From: Isoetes taiwanensis
Lineage: Eukaryota > Streptophyta > Lycopodiopsida > Isoetales > Isoetaceae
Direction of reading: 5' to 3'
DNA length: 64,000 nucleotides
Assembly (NCBI GenBank): GCA_021234155.1
Contig: JAJEKV010000020.1
Span: 19,709,018 to 19,773,017, forward strand
Numbering within the stretch: the stretch's first letter is position 1; every line of letters starts with the position of its first letter. Under the pieces are notes generated by a model. It ran no database searches, had not been told where the DNA came from, and saw only the letters and a program-made list of their open reading frames with translations. Both the position numbers and the translations under genes were made by a program. This document shows, piece by piece, positions 45,241 to 56,961 of this stretch.

Positions 45241-45967
45241 TGATATGAATCAGTCTTATTTCCTGCAAAACTAGCAAACTCAGTTAAGCAAAATAGCTTT
45301 GAATCAGAAAAATAATGATCCGCTGGCAGAAATTCACCACCCAACCGGGCTCAGACTTGCAAACACTGCAAAACCTTGGCTCAGGCTCTTTCCAATTCTA
45401 AGAGTCTGCTAGCCAACTGGATAACCTCTCTGGGATTTTCTGGGATACTCCAAAACTCAGGAAGGACACTCAAACAACATTCAATTATCGTAACTACTAC
45501 AGGGTTAGCAATCAGACTCTCTACAACATCAGCTCCGGGAGTCCCCTCTTTAAAGAGATCAATTGCTATTTTTATCATTCTAAAAGGTCTTTTTAATCTA
45601 AATCTGGGTTTACCTTTGCCTTTTGGCTAAATCCGGCTCCCTCCTATTGTGATCTAGCCTTTCTGGCCAGTTACATTTGCACTGGAGCCAATTTCGGACT
45701 CATCCGTTCTTTTCCTACTGTAACTTCTATTTTGTATTTCTGTTTAACAATTTCGTTGCTTTTATTTAAGTAGTTATTAAGATGTCCAAGGTAGATTTAT
45801 TTAGCTAAGGCTTAAATATCAAATTATGTTTAGTTTAAAGCTCAAGCATTACGAAGACTATGAAATTATCCCGCAATTCATGATCTTTAACTCTAATATT
45901 AATTCATTTGCATCTGTGTTCATCACTGCAAGTCATCTGAGCCACTCCCTCGAGCTTATGCCATATG
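45241..45967 (-). mobile_element. LTR B (727 bp), 5' LTR of the minus-strand element
   Basis: Starts TGATATG and ends CATATGG (the last two bases differ from LTR A). A primer site 'tctgatacca' lies at 45229-45238. The arrangement read on the minus strand is LTR B, gag, LTR A, gag N-terminus. Confidence 0.85.
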
Positions 45968-47538
45968 GAGGGGGGAGGGGAGGTTGTTAGCCTTGTGCCT
46001 CCAGGCATTGGACTATTCCTAGCGGGGACATCAGCGCAAAGTCCACGCCTCAGTCAGGACACACGTCCACGCCCACGCAGAAGACCACGCCACAAAAGAG
46101 GCGCTGGGACACTAGGGAGTAGACATAATAGTGTGGACTCAAGTCAGTCTTAATCACGACAATCAGGCCTCAACCACCAGATTCTCCTAATTATTACAGA
46201 GATTCCAGAAATAGGTGACCGATGCCTGTTTCCTATTTTGGGCCTAAGGCCATTGTATTATATATATGAGTAGAGTTAGATCTGAAGTTTTAGATGAGAC
46301 TTAGTATTGTCTTGTTTCAGCGTTTGTCTTTGCGTCTCGCAAGGCCTCATGTATTTCTCATGATATTCAAGGGATTCTTATCGTGGCATACCGTTTCCTT
46401 TGTTTCTTGTTTCATTCTTTCTGTTCTTATCTCTTTTGGCAAAATCCCGCGTGACATACTATACTAAGGATTTGTCTGTTTGATTGATCCAGAGGTTCCC
46501 AAAGAGGGCTGTCTTGCAGACAATCCCGAATCCAGACCCTAAACAAAAAAAGCAAAAACGAAAAGGAATCAAGAATAGGGCTGAGATTCCACTGGCGTCA
46601 ATTGATGCCTGGAAGTTAGAAGTCGACCGATCCTGTTGAACGATTTAGAACTTCCGCTGTTTTTGTGATTTCACGAACATCGATAATTAAGCATCGGATT
46701 TTGCTTCGGGAGATGATGTGGATATTATAAGCAGTCGCTTAACTGTCAAGGGATTCCTCCCGTCCTTTTGCACCAGAAACAATTACCCCTCTCCAGATCT
46801 TAACATGAATCAGACCAACGAAAGAGATTTATGAAGAACTGCCTTTGCTGTAGTGGAATCCATGTATCTGGCTATAGTAGTTTAGTTTTACGGCATTTGA
46901 TGTCACGGAGTTAATTGCCACTTCCAGCAGTTGAATCTCAACCTAATACAAACTGTTTAAAAAAGAAAAAAACACACAAAAAACCGATGGACATGTGTCA
47001 ATGCCTTTAAGCCCTAAAGTAGGGACATGTGTCAATTGGTACTACTTCAGCAATTTGGTCTATGGTCTTTTTCTTGCTGTTGTGGGTTCATTTTCATTAT
47101 GGTCTTTCTTTCTATTAAATCATGTCTTCATGTTTCATTACCACTAGTATTGACAATTCCCTCGGTGTCTAATTTATTATTTGCATAAAAATGACACAAC
47201 AAAATTGTGTGCAAAACCACTATCTAAGGAAGAGAATAACAACCTGCTATAAACTTGCATTGTCACTGTCACTACATCTACATGGCATAAAGATACAGGT
47301 TGTCAAAGATAAAGTTTTTCGGTTAAGTTAGTGTATGGTAGGAGGTTTTCTGGCAAAGTTTCTTATGATTTTCTATTAAAACAATGAAAAGTTCTGCCCT
47401 AAACAAACGATATCCGAGTGAGAAAGTAACCATAGAAAATTTTCAGATGGCACCTCAAATCAGGCGAGGTCGGCAACCCTAGTGGGTTGGGTTGGGATGA
47501 AATGCAAAGGAATAATAATAATATTTAATAGTTAATAG
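45968..47538. other. gene-less interval upstream of SGS3
   Basis: No recognisable coding sequence or element boundary. Confidence 0.5.
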
Positions 47539-47546
47539 TATAAATA
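47539..47546 (+). promoter_or_regulatory. SGS3 TATA box
   Basis: 'tataaata' lies 119 bp upstream of the SGS3 ATG at 47658, a normal plant core-promoter distance. Confidence 0.6.
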
Positions 47547-47657
47547 AATGTGGACGCATAGAAACGTACTACCACCCCAAAAAGCCTTCTTCATGCACGA
47601 GTAATGTTGAATTAAGTAGCTAGTAAAGTAGAAGCAGAAGCAGAAGAAGCTTGAGCC

Positions 47658-50600
47658 ATGGCGGATCTTAGGGCTGCCAAATCCTGGGCCGAGGAGGTGG
47701 AGGAGCAACACGAGCGCACTGGATGGAAAGGGCCGCCGCAAGAGGAGTTCCGGGAAGTTGTAAATCGCAAGAGCAAGAACAAGAACAAAGGTAGAGGAGG
47801 CCCGGCAAGGGGGCCGGATCCGATGAATAATCAACCACCTAGATTTTCTCATCCAGGTATAGCTCCAGCTCCTAGATTTTCTCAGCCAGGAATGTCTTCT
47901 TCAGTTGTGCGATTTCCTCACCCAAGCAATGGGCCAAATTTTGCTCAACCGGTTGCACCCCAGCGCTCACCCCATCCAGGTATGGCAGCATCAACACCTC
48001 AATTTTATCAGCGTCCAACAGCACCACCTCGTTTTCCTCCAGGCCCATCATGGGGAGCACCACCACCGCCACATTTCTCCAGACCTTTAATCCACCAAAA
48101 TGTAGCCCAGACACTTCCACCTACACCTGCACCTGCAGCTCCACCTCAACATCAGCCCTCGATCATTGGCACGTTACTACCCTCAGAAAAACAAAAGGAG
48201 TTGGTGTCGAGCTCCCATGTAACCAACTCAGTTGCTGTTCCTGCATCAATACCATCCCCAGAAGTTTCAGAAAGTGATGGCGATGATGATGATGATGATG
48301 ATAGCATTGCTGACAGCAGTGGCTCGGACTGGGTGGAAGATGAAGAGAGATATAGTTCAGATGCCTCTGTGAAGAGTCTTGAAACAATGAAGAAGTCAAA
48401 ACTCTGGAAGGATTTCTTCACAATCCTTGATGGACTGCCACTGGAAGAGGTCAACAACCAAGAACGCCAATGGCATTGCCCTGTTTGCAAGGGTGGAGTT
48501 GGCGCAATTGATTGGTACAAAGGTATGCCAACACTCTGTTCTATATTATCTCTTAGACTCTGCTGCATGTAATTAAAGTATGTTAACTCTTCTTTTAGGA
48601 CTACAAGCATTGGCAGCTCATGCTAAAACTATGAGGACACGACGGACAAAACAGCACCAGAAATTTAAAGCAATTTTAGAGGCTGAACTAGAGGAAAGAG
48701 GAACATCATCTGGGGTTCAAGGTGCCACATATGGCATGTGGTCAGGGCTGAGGGAAGATAATGTTGTCTCCAATGCCATGATTGTATGGCCTCCAATGGT
48801 GATGATACAAAACACACGATTAGAACTAGGAGACGATGATAAGGTTACAAAGCCCTTGCTTGTGATGTTTATTCATCGTGTATTTTTTCAGTTCTTTGGG
48901 TGCCTCCTGGTAGACTGTAGTATAGTTTATAATGGTCTTTTGATTTTCTCTATACTGCTTTCACAGGCCACATGCTAATCAATTGGAAATGTGTGCTATT
49001 GTATTATCAGAGGAGAATTATATATGAAGCAGAGAGACTGGAAATAATGGACCTTGCAGATTTTATATTTGTGTGCTCCAATGACATGTTATTCCCCAGA
49101 TGCTTGATATTGCACTTTTTTTTCCTTCCAATCGATACAGCATAGCCATGATTTTATGCACACAATGGAGAGGATGGCTTAAATCATAATAGATACCCTG
49201 GGAAATTTTGTTTCTTCTATAGTTCGGGTCTGAGAAGTCTCAAGCTGTAGGATAGAAGTCAGTCTGATATGTACAACAGGGGAGATGGCAATTTGATAGT
49301 GCAGGTCATGGAGGCGGGCAGTAGATGAAGCTAAAATTTAAACACGACACGCAGAAAAAGAGAATGTAGGGCTGTTATGTTCCAAAAACCTGGCAGCTAG
49401 AATCTCTGCATTAAAGAGTTCTCCTTAAAAAAGCTTTTGAGGCTGCCAAGTCTCTGAAAATTGACTAGACATTAGTTTTGCACTTTGAGAACTGTGCTTG
49501 TTTTGTCATAAAATATTGCACCGCATCAGAAATGTTTCCTTGCTTGCAATGTGAATGTTTGATTAATGAAGGTATATATATATTTTTTCACAGTGGGTAG
49601 GAATGGGAAACAAGGAATTGGTTGAAATATTCAAGGAACACAAGCCTACAAAGGCTAAACACTCTTACGGTCCTGATGGGCACCGGGGAATAAGCATTTT
49701 AGTTTTTGAGTCGAACCCAACTGGATACCTTAATGCTCAATCTCTAGTGCAAGCATTTGCTAAAGACAGGAGGGGAAAGAAAGAGTGGGATTCTAAGTCA
49801 AGAATTCTATTTCGTCCTGGTGGGATGCGTGTGCTCTACGGTTATTATGCAACCCCAGAAGATCTGAACGATTTCAATAAACACACTTCAGGTAAAGAAA
49901 TGTCAGACATCTTACTTATGGTATTAGTGGTCCTTTGAAGATCCAAATATAAGTTAACTTCAGAGGTGTCAATCTTTTCTTTTTAGGCATTGTTATTAGA
50001 TACAGAAGGCATATATGTATCAGTTGTCTTTTCCTCATGGCGTAATGATACTTCATCTTGCCTTTGATGTCGTATTTCTTCTGTGATCCCTTTTTGCTGG
50101 GAAATTCTATGACTTTTGCAGCATTGAGTTTGTTTTGTTGAAACGGTTTAAGTTTTGTTGATGGGTGCATAAGACAAAAGTAGCCTATCAATGCATCTTA
50201 TAAACCAAAATTGCCAAGGCAGAAAAGTAGATCGGAAGAGGAAATGGTTTAGTAAACAGAAAACCATCTTTGTCACGCTAGCTAATTGTCACTCTTTATA
50301 TGATTTATTTAAACATTGTTTTCCTCATCAATATGTATCATTTTCCTTCAGTTATGTCTTTTGGAGCCTTTGTGGTTGCCTTGCATAGCATACTGCATCT
50401 TTCGTTGCTGTTGGTTCCTGGGATGTGACGTTTTGTGAGTATCAGGATGTACGTAACTGAGTCAATTTTTGTGTTTATATATGTACTAATGACAAACCTG
50501 CACGATCAGCTAAACAGGCACTGAAATGGGAACTCCAAAATTTAAAAGACAAGGTGTTTGATCAGTTGCAAAAAATGGCAGAAGATTCTAGGACAGCAAG

Positions 50601-52406
50601 CCACCTTATGGTGAAAGTTGCAATTGAGAAGAAGCAAAATAAAGCTCTAGCCAAGACTGTAAGTGCTGTTGCTAAGAAGCTGAGCATGCGAGAGGAAGAA
50701 GTGAGAATAGTCCAGAAACGAAGCAAAGATATGAAGCATTTGGACAATTTAGAGGTATACATGTTACGGTCGTTGTGGAATTTGTTAATTTCAGCCTAGG
50801 TCAGACAAAAGGTTTTCATAGTTATTTTCACGTTGTACAAAACCCATTTTTCTTGTATGCTAAATAGAAAACCTAAGAATTGCCGCCACCACCACCCACA
50901 CACACTCCCCCCCCCCCACAAACGTCATAGAAACAGCTTCACCATCATGTTAAGTGTATTACTAGTTACTCACGGAGAGTCTTAGAAACAGCTTTACCAT
51001 CCTGTTCAGCAGCTTCCAGTTCATTGCCATCTTCCCCAACTTTTATTGCTCCAGCTTCATCCCAATCAAGCAGTGTTGCTGGCAATTCTGGCAGTCTTTG
51101 TTTGATCAGTCTTAAGTTTGTGTGGACATACACTAAATGATAATCTTCCCTTTTTGTCGTGGTGGATATTTAATACATCCCAAGAATGCGCAGAAGAAGA
51201 CACACTGCATATCTGGCTTAGAATTTGGATTGCCCATTGTTGAAGATTAGGTGTCCACAGCACTGCAGCACTGCTACCACTTGGCTGCAACGATCTTATG
51301 TCTGTCATCTCTAGCTGCTGTTACTAAGGTAAAAAGGACTGCCATGTGTAGTGATGATACCCCTGTCAAACCTGAGGCTGCTTGTCATCATCAGGTATTA
51401 TTCTATGCTCTATGAGCTCTCAATTCCTTTCATGACCATGCCCGTGAAAGTTGGGATTGCAGCACAGCATAGATTGGGCGATGAAGGGATTCTCACCTTA
51501 CATCCACATGCCACCAAAATAGCTGTAAGGCATCAGTCATCATCCACCTTACTGCTGCCTTAGACATCTCCTGTTCTTAAACCTCATCTACACAAGGTTC
51601 ATCGCCCTTCACAAGGCGCAGTACCTTGAGCAGGGGCTGTGTCACCTTCTGCAGAGATATCCAAGTCTCCACTCATTGCTTATGGCAGTCTGCTTTAGTG
51701 AAGATTTTGAACCAAGAATACTCTTCATGGACAAGATTTCTGTAACAAAAGTTCTGAAGGACTTGACAATTAATTTTCTGATGATGGAATAAGGCAAGAG
51801 ATATGCTATGATTCCTTATAAATGTGATGTACTGTGGTTTGCCCGTGAATGTTTTTATTTTCTTTGAGGGATCATTGATGTGATGTTATTTAGGAATTAA
51901 AACCTAGCAACCATAATCTTCCTTTTATGCAGATGGAAGATATGGAGAATCATTTTCAGGCTGAGAGGGATGATTTGATTAAAGAATTAGCTGATAAAGA
52001 GGACTTGATTAACAAGTTACGTGAGAGTTACGAGCAAGCCTGTGCTGAACGCAGCCATTATCTCGAACAGGAGCTCTCTGGGAAACACATGATTACAAAC
52101 GCGGATCGAGAGGAGCAAGCAGAGTACAGTATCTCACAATTTGAAAAGCTTGTCATTAAGAGATGTAAGGTTTTTTAACCTAAAATTTCTGTAATATTTG
52201 GCTGCAGGATTGAAAGAGAAATTAATAACAGCAAGAAAGACTTTGCTGAATTTGAAAGCAAGAAGGAGGAGTTGCGGAAGTTGCACCATGAAAGAATGAA
52301 GGAGTTCAAACAAAAACAATATGATGAAGAACTTGAGTTTGTGAAGGCACTGAAAGATGATGAAGCAAGGTTACTTGAGGAATATAAGAAGAGATGGGAA
52401 ATGTAG
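47658..52406 (+). CDS. SGS3: SGS3, RNA-silencing factor with zf-XS and XS domains (six exons)
   Basis: Exons: 47658-48522, 48599-48843, 49594-49891, 50510-50754, 51933-52123 and 52208-52406. All are GT-AG, and the joined frame is 2,043 nt (680 aa, close to usual SGS3 length). SGS3 binds double-stranded RNA with 5' overhangs and stabilises templates for RDR6 in trans-acting siRNA and transgene silencing, in cytoplasmic bodies. The N-terminus has WAEEVEEQHERTGWKGP and a Pro-rich low-complexity region, then an acidic run. The zf-XS is at about residues 271-315 (WHCPVCKGGVGAIDWYKG, then HAKT and QHQKF). The XS domain is at about 345-470 (WPPMVMIQNTRLEL, WVGMGNKELVEIFKEHKP, GPDGHRGISILVFESNPTGY). 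The rest is coiled coil ending ARLLEEYKKRWEM. The ATG has a strong context (GCCATGGCG). No disruption is seen. Confidence 0.95.
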
Positions 52407-53510
52407 AAGTCGCTAGGAAGTTCTCTAAAATTCGTATGTATATCTCCCTAGCATCTATTTTGGGTTAGTATCCATAAACATGGTGGCAGTTTTTCATTTT
52501 CTTCTTGGAGCATCTTTTATAAAATTAAGGGAAATATTGCTGGACTAAGTGGACTTATATCGAAGAGACCCAATTCTCTCCTCTGTAAGACATATGATCT
52601 CTTCTGACCAAGTTGGCCGGGCAATTTTGTCAGCAACCTGTTATTTGATCAACAGAAAATAGTGACGCAATTTATGTTCGCATATGTTTTAGCGTGAGGT
52701 TACATATTAGAAGTGTTGGAACCTTGTTATAACGACTCAGCATATGTTGCCACCTGTTGTACTGACATGCGTATTGCTATAAATTTCATAGTCACCCTAG
52801 CGTAGTTCAATCCTCCTCTAGCGTTTTGAGAACGATTCTGTCTCTGAAGCCATTTTCACGCTTCACGTCAGAGACTTCTTTTTTCATGTGGTTTCTCTTC
52901 ATGTCCCGGAAATAAAGAAATTCCTGCAGATTTGCAAGACCAGGTCATTGCGTTCCATAGCTGGGTTTTTTTTGGAAAGATCCAAGTGATTGCAAGTTTT
53001 TGATTGAACTTGTTCCCTTGTTCTATCAAATTTTCTCATTATTCATCATCTCTCTATTTTCTGATCATGACAATGGCAGGTGGTCAAGATTCCTAGAAAT
53101 ATTTCCAGCATCAAGTACAATTATTCTACTTCAAGAAATGCCTTCCAAACTATTCACATTGTATTAGATGGGGACAATTATTTTACTTGGAGAGATGCCT
53201 TCCATTCTAAACTAATATAAATTTGAAAGATTTGGGTGTGTTTCTTTCTTGAGAGCACTTGGAATCCCCCCCACTCCTGCAGAAACGTAGGACTTCTATG
53301 CTCTATACCACTTAAGGGCATGCATATTTCTAAAACTTTTGAGAAGATAAACGATTTCCTTTTACAGAGATTTGTTAGGTCAAGGGCACAGCTAGACTCT
53401 ATTATCAAATGGCAGGAGCAGCAATTTGTAATGTGGATGTTACTATTATTGAAGATATGATATGAATATGAATATGCAAGGATAGAATGGATCTGACTGA
53501 TCGATGTCCT
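52407..53510. other. gene-less interval downstream of SGS3
   Basis: 3' flank of SGS3, then unrecognised sequence. A short repeat 'ttgg-gagatgccttcca' at about 53130-53205 is the only structure noticed. Confidence 0.45.
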
Positions 53511-54710
53511 CTAAGAGGTTTGTGAACCCATCAACAACTTGATGTTTGGTAGAGCAATAAGATAGCGAGGGCTATCCATTGTTTGATAGAGCAGTAAGAT
53601 AGTGAGTGCTATACACTTTGAAGCTCTCTTTAACAAACCAAAATTTAATATCCATATGCTTGATAAGCAGATGCATTTTGATGTCTTTGGCATGAGCAAT
53701 GGCTCCACTGTTATCACAATAAATGGATGCAGGTTTGAGCGAACAATCCAAATCTTCATATAAGTGAACCAACTAGCGCATCTCTGGTACTGTTGTAACA
53801 AAGGCTTTGAGTTCAGCTTTAGTAGTACTAATGTTATTTGTTTTTGCTATTTAGATCCCCAATTGATATGGTTGCCTCCAAGAAAGGAAATAAATCTTTG
53901 ATAGAATTGCCTGCAAGAAAGGAAACAAATCCATTTTTCTTTTGTCAAGATCAGGATTTGAGAATAACATAAGAGTAAGATGATCAACTTTGGTGTATAG
54001 GCTCCTTCACTTTGAGTACCTTTGTAATAAATGACGCATAAACCGAGCAAGTACTACAACAACATATGTCAAATCTGGCCTATTGTTGGCAAGGTAAAGT
54101 AAAACCCCAACTAGCTGTAGGTAAAGAGCGGCATCAACGTCCGGAAAATTGGAATCTAGAGTTAGATAACCTACCATAAAGTGGATGATGCTTTGTAATC
54201 TGCCATATGGAACTTCTTTAAGAAGTTTCGTAATGTACTTCTGCTGAATGAGATGAATGCTTTGAGCATCTTGCCAAATTTCCATGCCAAACGTTAATGC
54301 ATTATGTCCAATTCTCTTATCTCAGAATTTTTCTTAAGTGCTTTCTTAGTATGGGAAATAATAGGATCCGCATCCCCTGTCATAATCAACATAGAGAAGC
54401 AGCACACTAACTTGAGAATTAGTGGACATGAAGTAAAGGCTCGAGTCTGCACTAGATCTCTGGTAACTAAGATGCAAGAGAAATACATTGATTTTCTGAT
54501 TTTTGCAATGCAGAGCTTGTTTAAGGCCATACAAGCTCTTTTTCAATTTGCAAACATAAGTTGGATGCTCTTTATCTTTAAAAGATGGTGATTGAGACGT
54601 GTACAGTTTCTCTTCAAGATCATTATTAAAAACGCAGATTTGGAATCCATTTAATAGAGTGTCTAACTTGAAGACTGGAGAAAACACATCAATCCAGCCT
54701 TGAAAATTTA
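53511..54710 (-). pseudogene. decayed copia RT and RNase H fragment
   Basis: From right to left: CVFNNDLEEKLYTSQSPSF and VCKLKKSLYGLKQAL (RT), then SVLLLYVDY in place of the YVDD block. Next QLVGVLLYLANNRPDLTYVV (the 'RPD' block), then IYCDNSGAIAHAKDIKMHLL and IKHMDIKFWFVKE (RNase H). Frames change repeatedly. No LTR is recognisable. It is a lineage distinct from the 13825-32291 element. Confidence 0.85.
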
Positions 54711-55933
54711 ACTAAACTCCTTTAGACACACTTATTCCGGAATAGCTTTTAATTTTCTTCTGCCTTCATTAACTTGAAGGCCTTCATCTTTTTAAATGTT
54801 CTTATATTCTCGAATAGCAAATATACAACAATAAAATAAGTTGCTTACGTCTCCCATTATTTTGCAGTTGTTGAAGATGGTTTCCGCAATGTGAATAAAC
54901 TTCCACCACCGTTTGTTGTGTCGAATTCTTCTAGTTCGAAGGGAGCACTTGCCAAAACGTATTTACTCCTGATGCCCACACAACTCCATCTACTACCTCA
55001 ACAAGATCCTTTTTGATCTTCAATGACATTCCGAGTCTAGCAATTAACAGATTGCCACCACCTTTCCAACCGTCACCAAGTCTAGTAGTAACTAGGCTAC
55101 CCCCTCCCTTTCATTCCATCACCACTTGTATGTAGCAGGCTTCCACCACCTTTTGTTCCATCCCCCGAAACCACACATGCTCCATCTCAATAGGTGTTGA
55201 CCAACAATTCAAATTAAAATTTGTTTGAATTCCTCCTGATCATATCCGAAAGGACTTGTTTTGACCCCACCTGCTAGAATTCCACACTCAATTTTCCCCT
55301 CACATTAAGCTTTGATACCATGAAGATATAATATGGATATGAATAGCATGAAGATGAATATGCGAGGATAGGATGAGATAGACCATATAGCTAGTTTAGT
55401 GAGTGAACTCCAATGAATAACAATAAAGCATGACTATGGCTTTATAGGAAAGCCATGTCATCAACATCTAGATGGCATCCTAATCATCTATGAAAAGTGA
55501 CATGACATTTGCTAACAATTATCACAGGAGATGCTCATGATCTTATTGCTACCGTCAAAGAAACGTCTAAAGAAAGTTTTCAAATCATCAATTTAGGACT
55601 GCACATTTCCGTCTGATATCTGAAATTTGGCAACAACCTACCTACATCATCTAAAAAAACTGACCTATAGATCAAAATATAAGCAGATCCACAAGGATTT
55701 ACTGAGGAATGAAGCTCCTGAAAATTTGAAGTGATACATGTCTGCAGCTTGATAAAACTCTTCTAAAATCCTTGAGCAAACTCGCCAGTAATTATATCAC
55801 TATGGGACCCCAACAAGGAGTACAACAAGCATATTACTGCTAGGATTAAAAAACCCTTACCGGGGAGGATTTTCGAGGGAAAAACCTTGGCAGCTATACA
55901 ATGATATATGACAATGGTATATTATGGTGTGTC
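54711..55933. other. gene-less interval
   Basis: No recognisable coding sequence. A run of 'ccaccacctttcca' and 'ccaccaccttttgttcca' blocks near 55060-55165 suggests a decayed low-complexity gene-flank or repeat. Confidence 0.4.
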
Positions 55934-56961
55934 TCAATTCATCGTCCGAGGCCATAACTGAGTGCAGGTATCCATGATGTCCCAAAGATAAGATCCTAGC
56001 GAGCCCACTGACATTGTATCCAACAGTGCATGCAACTGCTGATTAGGCAAGATTAACTCAGCATATCGCGTCCTCACGCTTCGCCTTGGACTAGGGCCGC
56101 TGCGCCTCTTGTGTGACTGATGGCCCGCACATGAGCTAACTCCCTTCTTCATTGTTCCTGTTGTCAAGGGTTGAGGTCATGATCGACATACATTGAGGAG
56201 ACCCTCAGTTTCACCCCCTGGCGTAGTATGACATCTCTTACCAATGCATTGGCAACTGTGAATTTGACAATGCATGGGCGGTCTAGATGTCGAACAACGT
56301 GGCGGCTAGCCCGGGCAATGTGCATGGGGGCATGAAACCTCATGCGTGACAGGACCACTATGTGTAGCCGCTCCATGAGGTGCTCCCCCTCCGCTTCAGG
56401 GAGGCCTTGAACTACTATATTATGTCTCCTATGACTTTACTCTTGTTGATCTCTGAACCGCGAGGCAATGTTCCCTGTCTCCGCACATGTTGTTGATTGC
56501 TTGTTGGGTGTTGTTTGTTGATTACACTGAGCCCCCTGTTGCTGTCGGGGAGGGGTAGCAATGGCATGAGCTGGAGCAGCCATTGCAGCTTGCCGAGTGG
56601 CCTTACCTCTCTGTAGTTCAGACCTAAGTTGTTGCTGGAGCTTGTCTTGCCTTGCCAGATCACGTATGCAATGTCGTAGCTACTCTTGAGCCTCTGCATG
56701 TAGGCCTTTTCCCTACTGAGTGGCTGCAGCCCACAACCCTCGTACTATGTGACCTTGCGTGTTTGCCCTATGCTCCAATCCCTGAAGTTTGGAGGCCATC
56801 TCCGCTTCCTTAGACAAGAAACGTTCCTGCACATTATTGAGCTTGACTTGGAGGGTCTGGAGGTGTTCGTGTGCCCACCAAAAAGGCGGCAATTTTTGTT
56901 GAGAAGTATGACGATAGGGGGTTACGGCTAACTCATAGGTACCCTCATGACCCCCGACCAC
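55934..56961 (-). pseudogene. candidate LINE ORF1 (coiled coil plus RNA-binding core)
   Basis: From right to left the broken minus-strand track reads LQVKLNNVQERFLSKEAEMA and SKLQGLEHRANTQG (coiled coil), then a Gln-rich linker. RRHNIVVQGLPEAEGE follows, then RPCIVKFTVANALVRDVIL, RQGVKLRVSSMYVDHDLNP and RRELAHVRAI. The order 'NiiiqGlPE', 'R--ivkF----r--il', 'i-i--Dl-p---q-rR-l' is that of the L1-type ORF1 protein core (Transposase_22-like). No reverse transcriptase is adjacent. I give it modest confidence because it rests on motif order across several stops. Confidence 0.4.
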
